Assembly: GCA_019022495.1 (NCBI GenBank) | Contig: JAFEKR010000017.1 | Coordinates: 558,001 to 622,000, forward strand | Reading direction: 5' to 3' | DNA from: Epichloe hybrida | Taxonomy: Eukaryota; Ascomycota; Sordariomycetes; Hypocreales; Clavicipitaceae | DNA: 64,000 nt | Shown here: positions 47,401 to 60,015 of the stretch, in pieces | Layout: every line of letters starts with the position of its first letter | Position numbering within the stretch: position 1 is the stretch's first letter | Notes under the pieces: model-generated | The model's input: only the letters and a program-made list of their open reading frames with translations | Told to the model about the DNA's origin: nothing | Database searches by the model: none | Translations under genes and position numbers: made by a program

Positions 47401-49500
47401 GCCTAATAGACTATATCTATAACGCTTTAAGGTCACCGCTCTTAAGCAGCTTCCTACAACCTATAGTAAAGTTATTACCTTACTATGCTTAAAATAACGT
47501 AACTTAAATTAGAGTCTCTAATTCTGTATATATAGGACACGCGTTATATATAAACTTAGAAGAGGTTTGCTAGACTACCTATATTCTTACTATAACACTA
47601 CTATAAGTAGCTAGCTTATAGTGTGCTTTTAGACTTATAGATAAATTACAGCTAAGCAGCGTTTTAAGGGGGCGCCTATATTACTTACTAACTACTAACC
47701 TAGCTAGACTCCTAACCTATAGGCTTGCTAGACTTACGGAAATATTAGAAAACATAGATAAGGCGTAACCTTGCTACTTATAATAAGCAGACCTAGTTAG
47801 CGTACCACTCACAGGCTTTATAAGACTATTAGGTTTCTTAATAATATAATGAAGTTATGTCTTCTTAAAACCCTAGAGGCTTAAATAGCTCTTATAGCGC
47901 TCTTATAATAAACTATTAACTATACTAAGTAATATAACCTTAGGGCCTGTAACTACACTATTACACACATAGCGCCCTTGCTACTTAGCATTTAAAAACT
48001 TAGCTAAGAAGTTAGGTAGCTATAAGGATATAGCCTCCGCCCTACGCTTCTTACTAATATAATTTACTCTTCTTAATAGGGTATTAGCAGGGTTTAGCTT
48101 ACCTGTATAATATTTAATCCTAAAATTAAATAGATAGAGCTTATCTAACGCTATTACCTACCTACTAGATAGCTTTAGCTTTATAGCTAGGTACTTATAA
48201 TTCAGATAGTCTATAATGACTATAATTTAATAAGTTAAATATATAAGGTAATATCTCTAGGCTTAAAACGCCTCTTAGATTACTAATAACTTAGCATCTA
48301 GGGTTAAGTAGCAAAGTTTAATATTAGTTAACTTCCTCAAAAAATACACTACTAGGTGCTAGCTACCTAGCACTAATATTATAAGTATAGCTCTAATTGC
48401 GTAACTAGATGCGTCTATCTCTACTCTTAGCGAATAAAGTAAGTTAAAGTGCACTAAGATTAGTGCCTCCTAGAACTTCTTTTGGAGTTCTCTAAACGCT
48501 ATAAGTTTACTAGGCTTTAGCTTAAACTCTGCTAGTTAAATACCCTTTAGATAGTTTGTTAGTAGGACTACTACCTTACTATACTATTTTATAAAGCATT
48601 AGTAAAACCCTGTAAACCTAAGGAATAATTAAATATCAAACACGCTACTAGGTATTAGTTAGGTCACAATGGCTTTAACCCGCGATGGTTCTATCTTAAT
48701 GCCTTTCTTAGATATAATAAAACCTAGGAACTTTGCCTTTATAACTAAAAATTAGCACTTTTTAAGGTTAATATAGAGGTTAGCGTCCTAAAGTTACCCT
48801 AGCACTCTTTTAACATGCTCCGTGTGTCTTATAGGGTCGCTGCTATATATTAGGGTGTCATTAAGGTAGACAATGCAGAATTCATCCATAAGCCCCTTAA
48901 GAGCATTGTTAATATATTCCTAAAAAGTGGCTAGCGTATTCACTAACCCAAACGGCATTATAAGATATTTAAAGTGCCTATAGTGGCAACAGAATACTAT
49001 CTTCTACTTATTGCCCTCGCGGATACGTAGCTAGTAGTATGCCTCTTAAAGATCTAGTAACATAAAAATCTTTACACCTACTAATTAATTAAGGATTTCA
49101 GAGATTAGTAGCAAAGGGGCCCTATTTTTAATAGTAATCCTATTAAGGCCCCTGTAATCCACACAAAGCCTTAATTTCCCTGATTTTTTCGGAACGAATA
49201 AAATCAGGGCTCCTGCTAGGCTTATTAATCTTCTAATTTACCCTTTCTCCTACGCACTTACTAGGTACTCCCTAAGCACTTCTAGCTCTTTTTTAGCTAG
49301 GTTATATATAAGTCCCTAGGGTGGTTGTTTTCCCTCTTCTAATTTAATCATATAAGTATAACCACCTAATTCTAGGAGCTTACTAGCTAGCTCCTTTAAA
49401 AACATATTTACGAATTCCACGTACTCTTCTAGAATCTACTATAAGGGTATGTTACTATCTATCTCTTATATAGGCACTACTAATTCTTCGCGAAACACTA
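47400..49500 (-). pseudogene. Gypsy reverse transcriptase and RNase H relic
   Basis: RT fingers/palm: [20 protein letters not shown] then [20 protein letters not shown] at about 49.09-49.21 kb, a textbook gypsy motif. The active site at 48842-48868 reads YLNDTLIYS, where YLDDILIYS is expected, so the first catalytic Asp is Asn, as a G-to-A change would give. RNase H sequence follows toward 48.2 kb. Many nonsense codons occur. Confidence 0.9.
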
Positions 49501-49599
49501 CCTAGAGCGCTATCACACTTCTTAGTTTTTTCTTCTTTAACACGTAAGCATATTCTACTACTATCACTATAACTACGCTATAACTTAGGTTATTGCTTA

Positions 49600-51426
49600 T
49601 TACGTCGCCTATTAGTGAATTTTTATTAGTATCTTCTTCCATTACCTCTAGGTTAACTACCTTAATCTTTAGTAACGCTAGTAATAGCGCGACAGAAGAC
49701 TGCTTTACTACCTTATAAAGTTATTACTTACCTACGGCAAAAGTAATGTAATCCTAGGTTATTAGAAACCTCTAGAAACCCTACTTCTAGTCTATTACTA
49801 TAGGTTTATATTCTAGGGTCTAGTCTATCCCTAGGAGCATTCCCTCTCCTATATTAGTAACATAGCAGCTAACTTAGCAAACCTTTATATAGCCTATACT
49901 ATCTTTTACCTTAACTAGTCTGCGTAGGATTCCCTAGTGTAAGATCTTATCCTTGCTTACGCTTTCTAGTGTTATCTCTGTTTTTTCTACGTTCTTCTAA
50001 TCCTATTTTAATAATAATTTAGGGTAGATTATTAAATATTCCACGCCTGTATTAAACAGCGCTAGCACTACTAACTAGCGGTTGTCTTACCGTAAGACCA
50101 CCTACATTCTCATTCTCTTATCCATAGGTTTTTTTATAGTAAGACTATTATCCTAGGCCTAAGCTAAACTAATTAGAATCTTATTTAGGTCCAAGGTTTT
50201 GTTGCTACTATTCTTATGCTTCTTAGTAATATGCCTATTACTTTTATAAATTAAGCAGTCTGCTACGTCGTATCTATTTAAACTATGTCTAGGACTACTA
50301 TATTTAAAGCACTTAAATAGTCTCCGGCCTATACTAGGTCGCTATAAGCTTCGCTATAAGTTATCTATAGGGAAGCTAGAGCATTATCTCTTATTACTCC
50401 TGCCCTCCTTATCATAGTTTCTATTATAATTACTTAATATAGATATTATTATAACTTTAGCCTTTTTTTCTTAACCCTATAGGTAGCTCTAAGATATTAG
50501 AAACTCTTAGCTAACTATATACTTCCTTATAGTGTTATTTAAGCTATTTAGAAAAATCACTATTCTTAAGCGCGTAGGGATTTAGTTAGGTAATTTCGCT
50601 TTTACCTTTATCTAAAGTCTTAGGAAAGATTAAAAAGACTAATTACTCTTCTACCTAAGATTTAGTAGTGTCCTAGTGGCTTCTAAGCACTATGTATCTT
50701 TATCTATTACTCTAGTGTTTAGCTAGGACACGAATCTATCCTAGGTATAAGCTAAGTAGTTAACTAACCTATTTACTATTATATAACGTATTTACTATTG
50801 CTTCGTATTATTAGCTAAGCAGCTACTAGTATATGCTACCTTTGTTTTATTATCCCGAAAGGTTCTTAGGTCTAGCTCAAATAGCATATTTAAATCTACT
50901 AGGTATACCTATAAATTCTTATAGGTATTACCTTTATACGCAAGTACCTTATACTATATCTTAACGAAGCTTTATAGGTATATATTTACTATAAACTTAG
51001 TGTTAGGTAGGAAGTCTAGGAATAGGGGAATTCTCTATGTGTTTATCTAAGGGGTAATTATAGGTCCTCTGCCTAATCTAGCTAATTATAGGTCCGCTTT
51101 TATTTCCTTAAGCTACGCTTCTATATCTAAGATCTCCTTTCTTATACAGGCATTTCGTAGCTTAGCTTATGCAACCTTATGTTACCTCTGCAGCTTATCC
51201 GGATTGTTATTATTACTAGATTTAGTGTTACTACGTTAGTTAGGTAGCGTTTACTATACCCTCTTATATTCTATAGTTAGGGTATTCTAGTTGCTACCTA
51301 GGCGCTATGGAGTTAGGGCTTCCTTACTAGGTAGTATAGGTATGTTTTAGGTAAATATTTTATAGCTTCTTTATATTTAAATCTAGCTAATAGTTTGTTT
51401 TCCCTAAAGGGTTTAAGAGTTTAACT
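49600..51426 (-). pseudogene. Gypsy gag and protease relic
   Basis: Near 50.23-50.33 kb the minus strand reads CFKYSSPRHSLNRYDVADC, a RIP-damaged CCHC zinc knuckle. Near 50.06 kb it reads VLALFNTGVEYLIIN, a protease active site in which DTG appears as NTG. The upstream portion to the LTR is a heavily mutated gag. No frame is intact. Confidence 0.8.
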
Positions 51427-51693
51427 TATTATAACTATGTTTAGGGAGATATAAACAAAGTAAAGGCTAAGGTTCTTAGTTATAGCTTAAGAGCTACTAC
51501 TTAGGGGTAGGTATATAAAGGTCTTAAACTCTAACCTCCTATATCTCTTATAGGTAGTCCTTATCTAAATACCCTACTACGTGCACGTGGCTATCTTATA
51601 GCTACTTAGTTATCCGCGGAACCTAAGGCTTATCCGAGGGCTCTAACATGTGACCGTCCCGTCCATAGCCCCTTGGCCTCCGTGCTCCTGACA
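51427..51693 (-). repeat. 5' LTR of the gypsy element
   Basis: 267 bp, equal to its partner at 36760. The left end is RIP-altered (TATTATAACT against TGTTACGACT). The right end CTCCTGACA is intact and is followed by TTTAG. Confidence 0.93.
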
Positions 51694-51698
51694 TTTAG

Positions 51699-53637
51699 GT
51701 ATAAGGTAATAATATACTATTTTGTAAGATTAATAAATTTATAAGTAACGTAATAGCTAAACACACGGAGACTACCGCGGAGACTAGTAAAATTACTACT
51801 AAGAGTGGTAAGACTATAGAGAATTATAGTCCTTATAATAATAGCATTAATCTAAATAATATTATAACTAGAAAATATTAATAAAAGGATTTAAGGAAAG
51901 CTAGGTAAGTATAGTTTTCTTCTACTTTCTCTATAGCGCTCTAAGGAACTTAGTATAATTTATATATTAAAGATATACCTCTAGAACCTACCTATTATTA
52001 CTAGGCAATAGTATTACTATATTACAACCACTAGAAGGAAGTAATTATAAAGAAGCTTTTAAAGCTTCTATTCTTAAACTACTAGGAGAATATACCTAAG
52101 GAACTAATTAATCCTAATAAGTATAAGGAAATTATTAACCTTAGCTAGGTTTTTAAATATAAAACTAATAAAAAGGGCATAGTTATAAAGTTTAAGGCTT
52201 AAATAGTAGTATAAGGTAATTAATAACCAAAGAATAACCTTAATAACTACACTATAACGCTTACTTCTTAATCTCTATAAATACTACTTACGGTTTATTA
52301 TGCTAATAATCTTAATACTTAATAATATAATATTTAGAATACCTTCTTATATATAAAACTTAAAGAACTTATCTTCTATAAGCCCCTAGAGGGTATAAAT
52401 ATAAAAGGTTATCTCTAGAAGATAATTAGAGTATTATATAAGCTATAGGAAGCTTCCTAATAATGGTTTTTTTATTTAAAGAGATTCCTTTTAGAGCTTA
52501 GCTTTATCTAAGGGAAAGAAGACCTATATATCTTTATAAAGGATAATTTTATCCTATTTTTCTACGTAAATAATATTATAGTACTTTACCCTAATGGATC
52601 TAAAGTAAAATTCAAAGAATTACATAAGTAATTAATAAATAGCCTAGACATTAAGGACTAAGGTAAATTAAAGTGGTTCCTAGGCATTAAAATTATTAGA
52701 AATCGCGAAACCAAAGAGATATAGTTATTATAGGAATTATATATTTAAAAGATTGCTTAGAAGTTTATTCCTAATATTATTAATAATAAGTTAAAGAGCT
52801 TAATTATAGCTTCTCTCCTAATAGCTATAATCTACCTAAATAATAATAAAGCCTTAGATAAAGAAATCAGCTATTATAAAGTAATTATAGGCTCTTTAGT
52901 ATACCTTTACATTATTAGAAAACCTAATATAGTGTTTATAGCTTTAAAGCTAGCCTCTTTTATAATAAATCTGTTAGTAAAGCACATTAAGCTAGTATAG
53001 GGCGCTCTATTATACGCTTAGAACATAAAGAAACTTTACTTATGATATTTAGGTGTAGATAGCTTTAATATGTTATTTTCTAGTATAGATACTTTACTTA
53101 GTAATAATCCTAAGACTTAGAAGTTAATATAAGGCTATATCTTTATTATATATAGCGCTATAATTAATTAGAAGTCTAGAAGGTAATTAATATTATATAA
53201 TAACTTTAAGTATAGAAGCAGAGCTCTTTACCCTAAATTATAGTGTAAAAGAGTGTATTTCTCTTAGTAAGCTACTTTATAATATTAATATACATATTCT
53301 ACCGCTCTTAATTATCTAGTGTAATAATAAGTAAATAATCTAGATTACTAAATATATAGAAGGAAGGCTTTAAACTAGCCTTAAGCACCTTAATATAAAT
53401 TAAATATAGATTTAAGAGTAGTGTGTAATAGGTAATATTAAGGTAAATTAGATAAAGACCTCTAAGATACCTATAGATAGCTTTATAAAGCCTTTATTAG
53501 GTTAAATACATAGAGACTTTTACTATAGAATTAGTATAAGGGAGATTCCTACCTAATTATAATACTAGAGATTATTTATAATCTCTTCCTACGCCTTAGA
53601 TTATTAGCTTTAATAGTTATCTTAGCTATAAGGGGTA
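51699..53637 (+). pseudogene. Outer copia reverse transcriptase and RNase H relic
   Basis: Plus-strand sequence reads VFKYKTNKKGIVIKFKAxIVVxGN, the copia motif KAR.V.+G, near 52.15-52.22 kb. Near 52.55 kb is FFYVNNIIVLYP, where YVDDIIV is expected, and then YYKVIIGSLVYLYIIRKPNI near 52.87 kb, the start of the RNase H connection. Stops occur throughout, and active-site Asp has become Asn. It continues the frame interrupted at 36759. Confidence 0.85.
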
Positions 53638-53857
53638 TATTAGGAAAAGCTCCCTAAAGTATTAGATATATAGGTAAGGGGCGCGTATTAACTAGGATAA
53701 GATATTAGTAGAGACGAATATATTAGAAGTACCTCTATAGACTAGTTATTACTATAGCGCACTATGTACCCTTTAGGTACAAAAGTCGGCTGCCGTCTGC
53801 ACCTCTGATTGATCAAATCGAACACTTTTCATCATCTATCTACACCCCTACCTGACA
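53638..53857 (+). repeat. 3' LTR of the outer copia element
   Basis: 220 bp. The left part is RIP-mutated but the last ~90 bp retain normal GC content and an intact CCTGACA end, followed by ATTAT. The abrupt change in composition along one LTR is notable. Confidence 0.93.
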
Positions 53858-55850
53858 ATTATTGATCGGCCCGCCGTCAACTATGGTGGAGATGCTTGGG
53901 TACGCGCAGGCATGGAATCAGGCGAGATGCAGATGGCCCAATCCTGCGATTCGAATTTGGGTGGATTTCAATCGAGCCGCAATGAGCGATGGAAGAAGCT
54001 GTAGGTACAAAACTCATCATTGATCCTGGCTTATCTATGGATTGTGCAGAACTTGATATCAACTTATCGTATCATCTTGTGGTCATTCTCATATTGCCCC
54101 ACTGCTAGTGGAACAAAGAGGTGGAGGAATAAGACGAAGTTAATGGATGGCATCATCGTCAACCGCTCGCAACATTGGAACCCATGCCCCTGTTCGTGAT
54201 GTTTTGCTGCATCCTGCGTGGGTCATTAGCGTGAACCTCGGGGCCAAGCGACAAAACCTGTGGCGACGGCCCGCCTAGAAGCCTCTACAGATGTGCATGT
54301 ATGTACACGTATGCAGTCTTGATGCGACGTATGTATTGACTTTCCGAGTCCCTTGTCCCTCGCAATTATAGCGTGACGTGGCTGGTGAGCGAGTTTGTTG
54401 AGGCGGGGAAGGGTTTGGAGACAATGGTAGGGTGTGCGGAGTAGCGTGTAGTTTAAAAGTGGCAGCCGGTGATGCTTTGACCAGGTCATGCGAAGGAAGG
54501 GGGTTCGTCAAGATGTTTGGGGCATGAAGTCTTGTTGCCGCGGCTATTACTTCAACTTCTTGTTGTGATGAAGCCGCTGGGTTTACCGAGCAGCTTGTTT
54601 CGACGTCGACGACTTGCCTCGGATGGTGCCCAGGGCGCGTGAAGGCTCATGAAGACGGCAAGTACGACCCAGAGACCCCGTGACCACAGTGTCCACACTG
54701 AAGCCTCGGAGAGCTACTCGGGACAGCCGGCCAAAGGACGAAGGCATGCGGCTGCCAACAGGTCCCCCTCCCCAGGCTCCCAGCCAGCCGCACTCCCCAG
54801 TGCCAGCTGCAAGGGCGAGGGCGAGGGCGAGGGCGAGGGCGAGGGTGAGCGTGAGCGAGCCTTGTTGGCTGACTGGTAATATTACTGGCCCGTCCCCGAG
54901 GGGCCCGCCGACCCGCCGACCCGCCGACCGAGCTTAGCCTGCAGCGCGGCGTCATTACTACAGATTTTGGACTGGACTGGCATCCTGTGGCCGGACAACA
55001 AAGCCAACCATTCGCAACCAACCTCCTGCTCCATCCTCTGGCCTCTGAGCCTCTCTTGACTCCTCCTCTGGCCCTCTCCCCTCACCACCTCCAATTTCCT
55101 CTTTCGAGCGCCACAGCCCTCGCCGACGTGACGGATCGTCCCCTCGATCTGCTTCTTCTCGTCTGTCGCTGTGCCCTCCCACGACGGACTTGATGCCCGG
55201 CGCGCCTTGGGCGACTGGACCTGTGAATAGTAGCCATCACGCGATTGACGTCTCGTAATCGAAATGGCAATGACATCTATTGATAGTGAGGTGTGAGTGC
55301 TGGTAGAAACTGAAATCAGCTCTCTCCCCATGGTCCCTTATGTACAGTGGGGTAGCAATTGTTGTAATCCCGTAACGGTGTGTCGTGTCCATCACAAACC
55401 CATTTACAAATTAACGGTGACATCGCTGACTGAGCTGCATGCAATTGTGGCTTCATTCGCCAGGACGGACCAAAGGGACCAATGGGATACGCTGCACGCC
55501 GCTACAACAACCGCTCTTTGGATTCATTCCCATTTCCATTCGCATTTGGCTTCATAATGTATCACGCTAGATAGAACCCAGGACACGCTGAATTCGTCGT
55601 CCAACATATTTCACCTGTTAATCACAGGTGACCTTCGTAAATGTGATGGGTATCTAAGTCGTAGAATGGCATGACTAATTGTGGCAGATTTCATGCGTGG
55701 GCTTCTCCTTGGCTAAAACCCCAGCGCATGCTCCCATGAAATAAAAAACTGTTCAAGATGAACGTTAAAAGTCCCAAGTATGCTCCCGAGCCTGCAGGCT
55801 TTGGGGGGGAAAAATAAGATACCTCGCGATGGGTTTTCCTTCTTCTTTTG
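53858..55850. other. Gene-free interval right of the island
   Basis: Normal base composition resumes at once after the target duplication. No protein was recognised. It contains a GGGCGA repeat and the 3' end of the minus-strand KCH1 gene. Frames of up to about 150 codons on the minus strand at 54.6-55.3 kb are Arg/Ser/Gly-rich and antisense to similar frames. Confidence 0.5.
54813..54847. repeat. (GGGCGA)n tandem repeat
   Basis: About five GGGCGA copies decay into GGTGAGCGTGAGC. Confidence 0.9.
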
Positions 55851-57723
55851 CTAGTAATATCGGCGATTGTGTGGCTGCGACTCAACGTCATAGCCATATG
55901 GCCCGCCACGATACATTGGTGCCGGTCCTCCACGCATACCCTGGGCTGTTTCAGACCAGTCGTAGGCGCCTTCTGTTGGAATTGGTGCCGTCATTGTTCG
56001 ACTCGGTGGATGCTGCACAGGCGGCGCTCCCCTTCGTGGTGGTACCGAGCCTACTGGGCCTGTCATGCTACGAGAAGACGGAGGAAACCCGCCAGCGGTT
56101 CTATGTGCTGCAACAGATGTAGTCGGGCTTGCTCGTCTGTCAGCAACATAAGAATTGTATGGTTGATACGTCATGGGGCCTGGAGTCGTGCGCCCCATGG
56201 CGGGCGGCGCTGTAGCATTAGAGTCTACTGACCGATTCGTGAGTGGCATTGCGTGGCCATGGCATCGCGTCATGTTATCATTAGCAGGACTGGCCGTGAT
56301 TTGTCGGAAAGGGTTTGCCGTTGGAGAGCTATTCATGGGGCCGAACCCAGGTCGAACATTGGAGAAACTGCGCTGCGAGTTGGATGTTGCAGATCGGATT
56401 GGCCGTGCGATGCCAATATTGAAGTCTACATCCGCAAGACTACTTTCTTGTGACGGTGATTTTTGAGCATATCCCATCTTGGCCGCAGATGATGTTAATG
56501 GAGCTCGGGAAGAGTGGCTGGACATCGAGCCCGCCGTGCATGCCCGCTGCATTCGATGTCTCCCTCCCATTACGCCCAATTCGAAATTACCAGGCGGGCT
56601 AGGACGAGATGTGTACACAGGAAGGGCGCTACTGGTCTCCTCGGCATGTCCCATCGAGGGCATTTGAGGAAGGTTATCCTCCATTTTTCTTTGAACAATG
56701 GGGACCGTGGGGAGCGTAGCTGCGCGGTCGAGATGTGGTAATTTCTCACCATTCCTCTTCGCAAACTCCAACTCCGCCTTGAGTCTATTGGCTTGGCCTT
56801 TGGCCAGAGCCTTGTTGACCTTTTTCGTCACAATGCGAAGCAGCTTTTTATTGACCTTTCTCTCGCAGTATGCGGCAAGGCCACCATCAGCCCGCGGAAT
56901 CCAGTGAAAGAGGAAGAAGACGTAAAATAGCACAGCCATCAACAGGAAGAGGGCCGAAAAGGCCCATACGACAAAGGTAAAGCACATGCCGGAAAGAACA
57001 ACCGCCTGCTGGTAGTCCTCTGAGGCAAGCACCTTGATCTTGTCGAAAAAGCCTAGGATTGCGCCGTCGACACTGGTGGCGGTAGGCGCAAGCTTGGCCA
57101 GGTAAACAGATCTTAGTGTGAGGGCGTTGACTACTTGGCGAGGTCCAGAGCAAAAGATGACTCGGACCCATGCTGTATAGGTCGGTTGTTAGTAAAGTAA
57201 AAGGTTGGACATGAGTGATAGGGGCATACATACATTTGAAGCTGAAGTAAGTGAACAGAGCTACATATTCAGAGCCCTTTTTACTCCTGGTAAGCTCTGC
57301 AAACACCAAAAATCTTTTCCATCCTTGACCTTGCCCACACCTGATCGATTCCCATCGAACAGCCAGACTGTCAAGAAAGCACTCGGCGACATTGCCTCGT
57401 TTCATGACACGGATTGCTCTGAACCCTTCGAACGCAAGGTTCACAAAGGATAGCAGAATGCATACCGAGAAGATGCATTTCGAGACATCAAAGGGAATGG
57501 TCGGTTTAATCTTGGACGACCACCTGTTGAAAGCGAGGAGGTTCACGGCGGTGAAACTGTCCACAGCATAGACCGCGATGGAAATGATGAGCATGAACCA
57601 CAAGTACCCATATGCGAATCCGGGGCCACACCCCCTGGCCTTGAAGTCTTGAAGGTTGATGTAGTCCCATTTTTGGTCGGCAAACTCGCGTGTCTGCTTC
57701 TTCCGGTTGCTTGAGCAACCCAT
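55851..57723 (-). CDS. KCH1: Kch1-type low-affinity potassium transport protein
   Basis: Kch1/Kch2 (Prm6) are plasma-membrane proteins that promote low-affinity potassium influx in yeast during pheromone and calcium responses. Two exons (57723-57234 and 57172-55851) around a 61-bp intron (donor GTATGT, TTTACTAAC branch site) give 603 residues. The family signature is clear: DQKWDYINLQDF near residue 17, TM1 in GYLWFMLIISIAVYAVD, SFTAVNLLAFNRWSS, RAIRVMKRGNVAECFLDSLA, WKRFLVFAELTRSKKGSEYV, and across the splice SWVRVIFCSGPRQVVNALTL. A strong hydrophobic segment follows (VVWAFSALFLLMAVLFYVFF), then HWIPRADGGLAAYCERKVNK. The C-terminal 280 residues are disordered and Ser/Pro-rich, probably cytosolic and phosphorylated. 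The N-terminal MGCS could be lipid-modified. Confidence 0.92.
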
Positions 57724-60015
57724 TATGTCTGTACGTGGAGCGTGTGCAATGGTCCAGCCACTTCAAATTGTACGTATTCTGAGAAGTTGCAATTGAGTGA
57801 GCGTTTGTTGGTTTTGTGGCTGCGAGAGAGCTATGCAGTGATGCGGACCTGCCGACAGCACTTTTTGCTCCTCGCCTTGCAGTGGTTTCCTCCACTCTGT
57901 GTGGGGATGAGTTGAATAGGAGAAAGTGTTCGGAAGATGGCGCTCTTTTATAAAACCGGCACGTAAGCGAAAAGGACGACTCGGTGGAATAGACTATCTA
58001 GACAGGTTTCCCGTGTCCTTCCCAGACTAGACGACGTCGTGAGGCTTCGTCGGTTTATCGGTTCGATTGTCGTGGCATCCAGCTTGGTGAGGCATAAAAG
58101 CAAATGACGCCATTCACCAGGCAACTGAGGTTGGCAGGATTTAAGGAGCGTTCAGCGGCCGAAGCACGGAGGAGGGCGTAACCAAGAAAACAGTATGCGA
58201 TTGTGCGATTGTTCCTTGCGAAGTTGGTATTGCAGTCTCAAGGCCTAGACATGTTGAAGTTTGAGGAGGAACCGCGGGATCAAGTTGATCTTGGCAACGA
58301 GAAAAGTGGAAGTAGCGACGGAATACAGCTTTACTCGGATGGCACTGTGAGACGCGCGCCGAGACGTGGCAGGGAAAATGCGGGCGAAAGCCAGAAAAAA
58401 AAAAAGAAACAGAGTAAAAAGAGCGGCTATTGTTTATGCAGGAATGCACAGCTTGGGCGGCTGGAGACAGGATGACAATGGGTCGACGACGGGAACGAGG
58501 GGAAGGATGGGAAGGATGGGAACGGGTGGGTTTCAAGGGCGGGTGGCGGGCGGAACACAGTTCGGTCATGTTCACGCCACAAACAGGAATGGACAGATGA
58601 GGCATCTTAGGCATCCCTGAGCATCCCTGAGCATCTCTCCTGAGCACCCCTTCTCCCGACGAGACACGAGACATTTAAAAAGTAATACTCGTGAATGGTC
58701 TGGCAGTCCGGGTGGGCTTGCTCGCGTCTGTCTGTCATCTGCAGCCCTGCAGCCCAGTCCTGCAACCCAGTCCCAACCCCATTGGCCATCTGGGGAAGTC
58801 GCAAGGGGCAGTTTGACGTTGACTGTCAGGGATCCCGTCCTCTGATTGGCTCATATTACCATGGGACCTTGCGAGAAGCGCGACGCACCTCAGACCACTC
58901 GAATCCTACGGGAGCACGGGGAATTTTTAGAGTCCATTGCTCCTCTCGTACTCCGTTGTAGTGTCTCAGGAACTCTACTAATTGGCGCTTTGATGGCGCT
59001 TTGACAAGCTTTCAAGATGCCACCGTGGTGTTTCCAAGCCAAACAGAATGCACATTGCCGCCGACTTTGGATTATCCGACGAGGAGTCGCTTATCACCAA
59101 TTTCTTCACACTAAAGCCAACCGATCCGGTCTCCTGCCCATTGGCCACGGGGTCGGTTTGCAGCTTCACTTCTTGGTGCCAGTGACGGGGGCATCGATCA
59201 CAAATTCACAATGAAACAAGTTGGTTACTGATACGGATCCGGACAGTGACTGTACCTCAGGAACATCCCCGGCAATATTACCGTGCGACAGATTCATTGT
59301 TGATTTCAAAGTTCAGACAACTAGCGTAACTCCAGTCAAGCCTCTTTCGTCATTCAACCACATGCGTCCTCCCGCAGCATGCAGTGAATAGATCTACATA
59401 ACAAAGTTTAGAAGGTCGCATTATGGAAGGCCATCCACTGCCTTCGCGGCACTCTCTCCGGTGTTGTTCATGTTTACCAATTGAGTTTATTTCTTGAACC
59501 AATATCCTGCACACCATTCTCAGGCAGCCTGAAATGAGTTGCGAACAATTGCGGATCAGAGTACCAGTGCCGCCCGATACTTTTGCAAGCTGTTGGGAAA
59601 TTCACACCTCATTGCGAAGTACATGATAGATGGAGCAACACTCCCATCTCACCACAAACCACAAACCGGTGATGTCATTGGTCAACAGCAAGGTTAGACA
59701 ATTGAAGGGTCCCCCCACCCGTTGCTACCAATTTGGCTAGCGTGGGTCAGAAGCTTGCATCCGTCGACGTCTTGACTCGAGCGAAGCTAATAAAAGTACA
59801 CCTCCGTTGTCGATGGAAAGAAAGCAGCCCTCGACCTTGACACGCGAAGCGATAGCTGGTTCTCCGCTGTATCTCTCTGGTCGTCGACGTGTCTCGTCAA
59901 GCCATCCATGTCACCAGGCCCGTTCTAGTCTATGCCAAACAGCCTCACCGGTTCCTGCCTCCAGTCCAGCCATACGCCATCGCCCGTCTTTTCAACCCGA
60001 GCAACTGAAGCAAAG
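57724..60015. other. Divergent intergenic region, KCH1 to LAMTOR2-like gene
   Basis: 2.3 kb between two divergently transcribed genes, so both promoters lie here. It includes short direct repeats (gcatccctga at about 58611-58630; cagtcc/cagccc near 58740-58775). No further gene was recognised. A 177-codon minus-strand frame at 58.1-58.7 kb is low-complexity and was not called. Confidence 0.5.

Larger units (their letters stand above)
36760..51693 (-). mobile_element. Nested Ty3/gypsy retrotransposon, itself split by a copia element
   Basis: Equal 267-bp LTRs lie at 36760-37026 and 51427-51693. The TTTAG duplication flanks them (36755-36759 and 51694-51698). Without the inner insertion it is about 7.8 kb. 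On the minus strand the order is gag with a CCHC-like knuckle, protease, RT, RNase H, integrase, which is gypsy order. A G-rich polypurine tract abuts the left LTR (37031-37040), confirming minus orientation. The integrase gene is interrupted by the innermost copia element at the AGATT site. Confidence 0.93.
27153..53857 (+). mobile_element. Outer Ty1/copia LTR retrotransposon hosting three nested insertions
   Basis: The element is bounded by 220-bp direct repeats (27153-27372 and 53638-53857). These begin TGTCAGG (RIP-changed to TATTAGG in the right copy) and end CCTGACA (CCTAATA in the left copy). The 5-bp duplication ATTAT lies on both sides (27148-27152 and 53858-53862). Removing two nested elements and their target duplications leaves 5,409 bp, the usual length of a copia element. 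The internal plus-strand relic runs gag, protease, integrase, reverse transcriptase, RNase H, which is copia order. Coding capacity is destroyed by dense C-to-T and G-to-A change. Confidence 0.93.

Noticed and set aside
27153..53857. AT-rich island considered as mitochondrial insertion or centromere core
   Set aside because: No mitochondrial genes. LTRs, target duplications and pol motifs explain nearly all of it. RIP-mutated nested elements do occur at centromeres, but nothing in the sequence alone shows that function.
58061..58075. GGTTCGATT considered as a tRNA B box
   Set aside because: No matching T-stem, A box or acceptor stem around it. No tRNA was identified anywhere in the window.
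58141..58674. 177-codon minus-strand frame
   Set aside because: Low-complexity Ser/Pro/His composition, repeats at its start (gcatccctga), no known similarity, and opposed by plus-strand frames.
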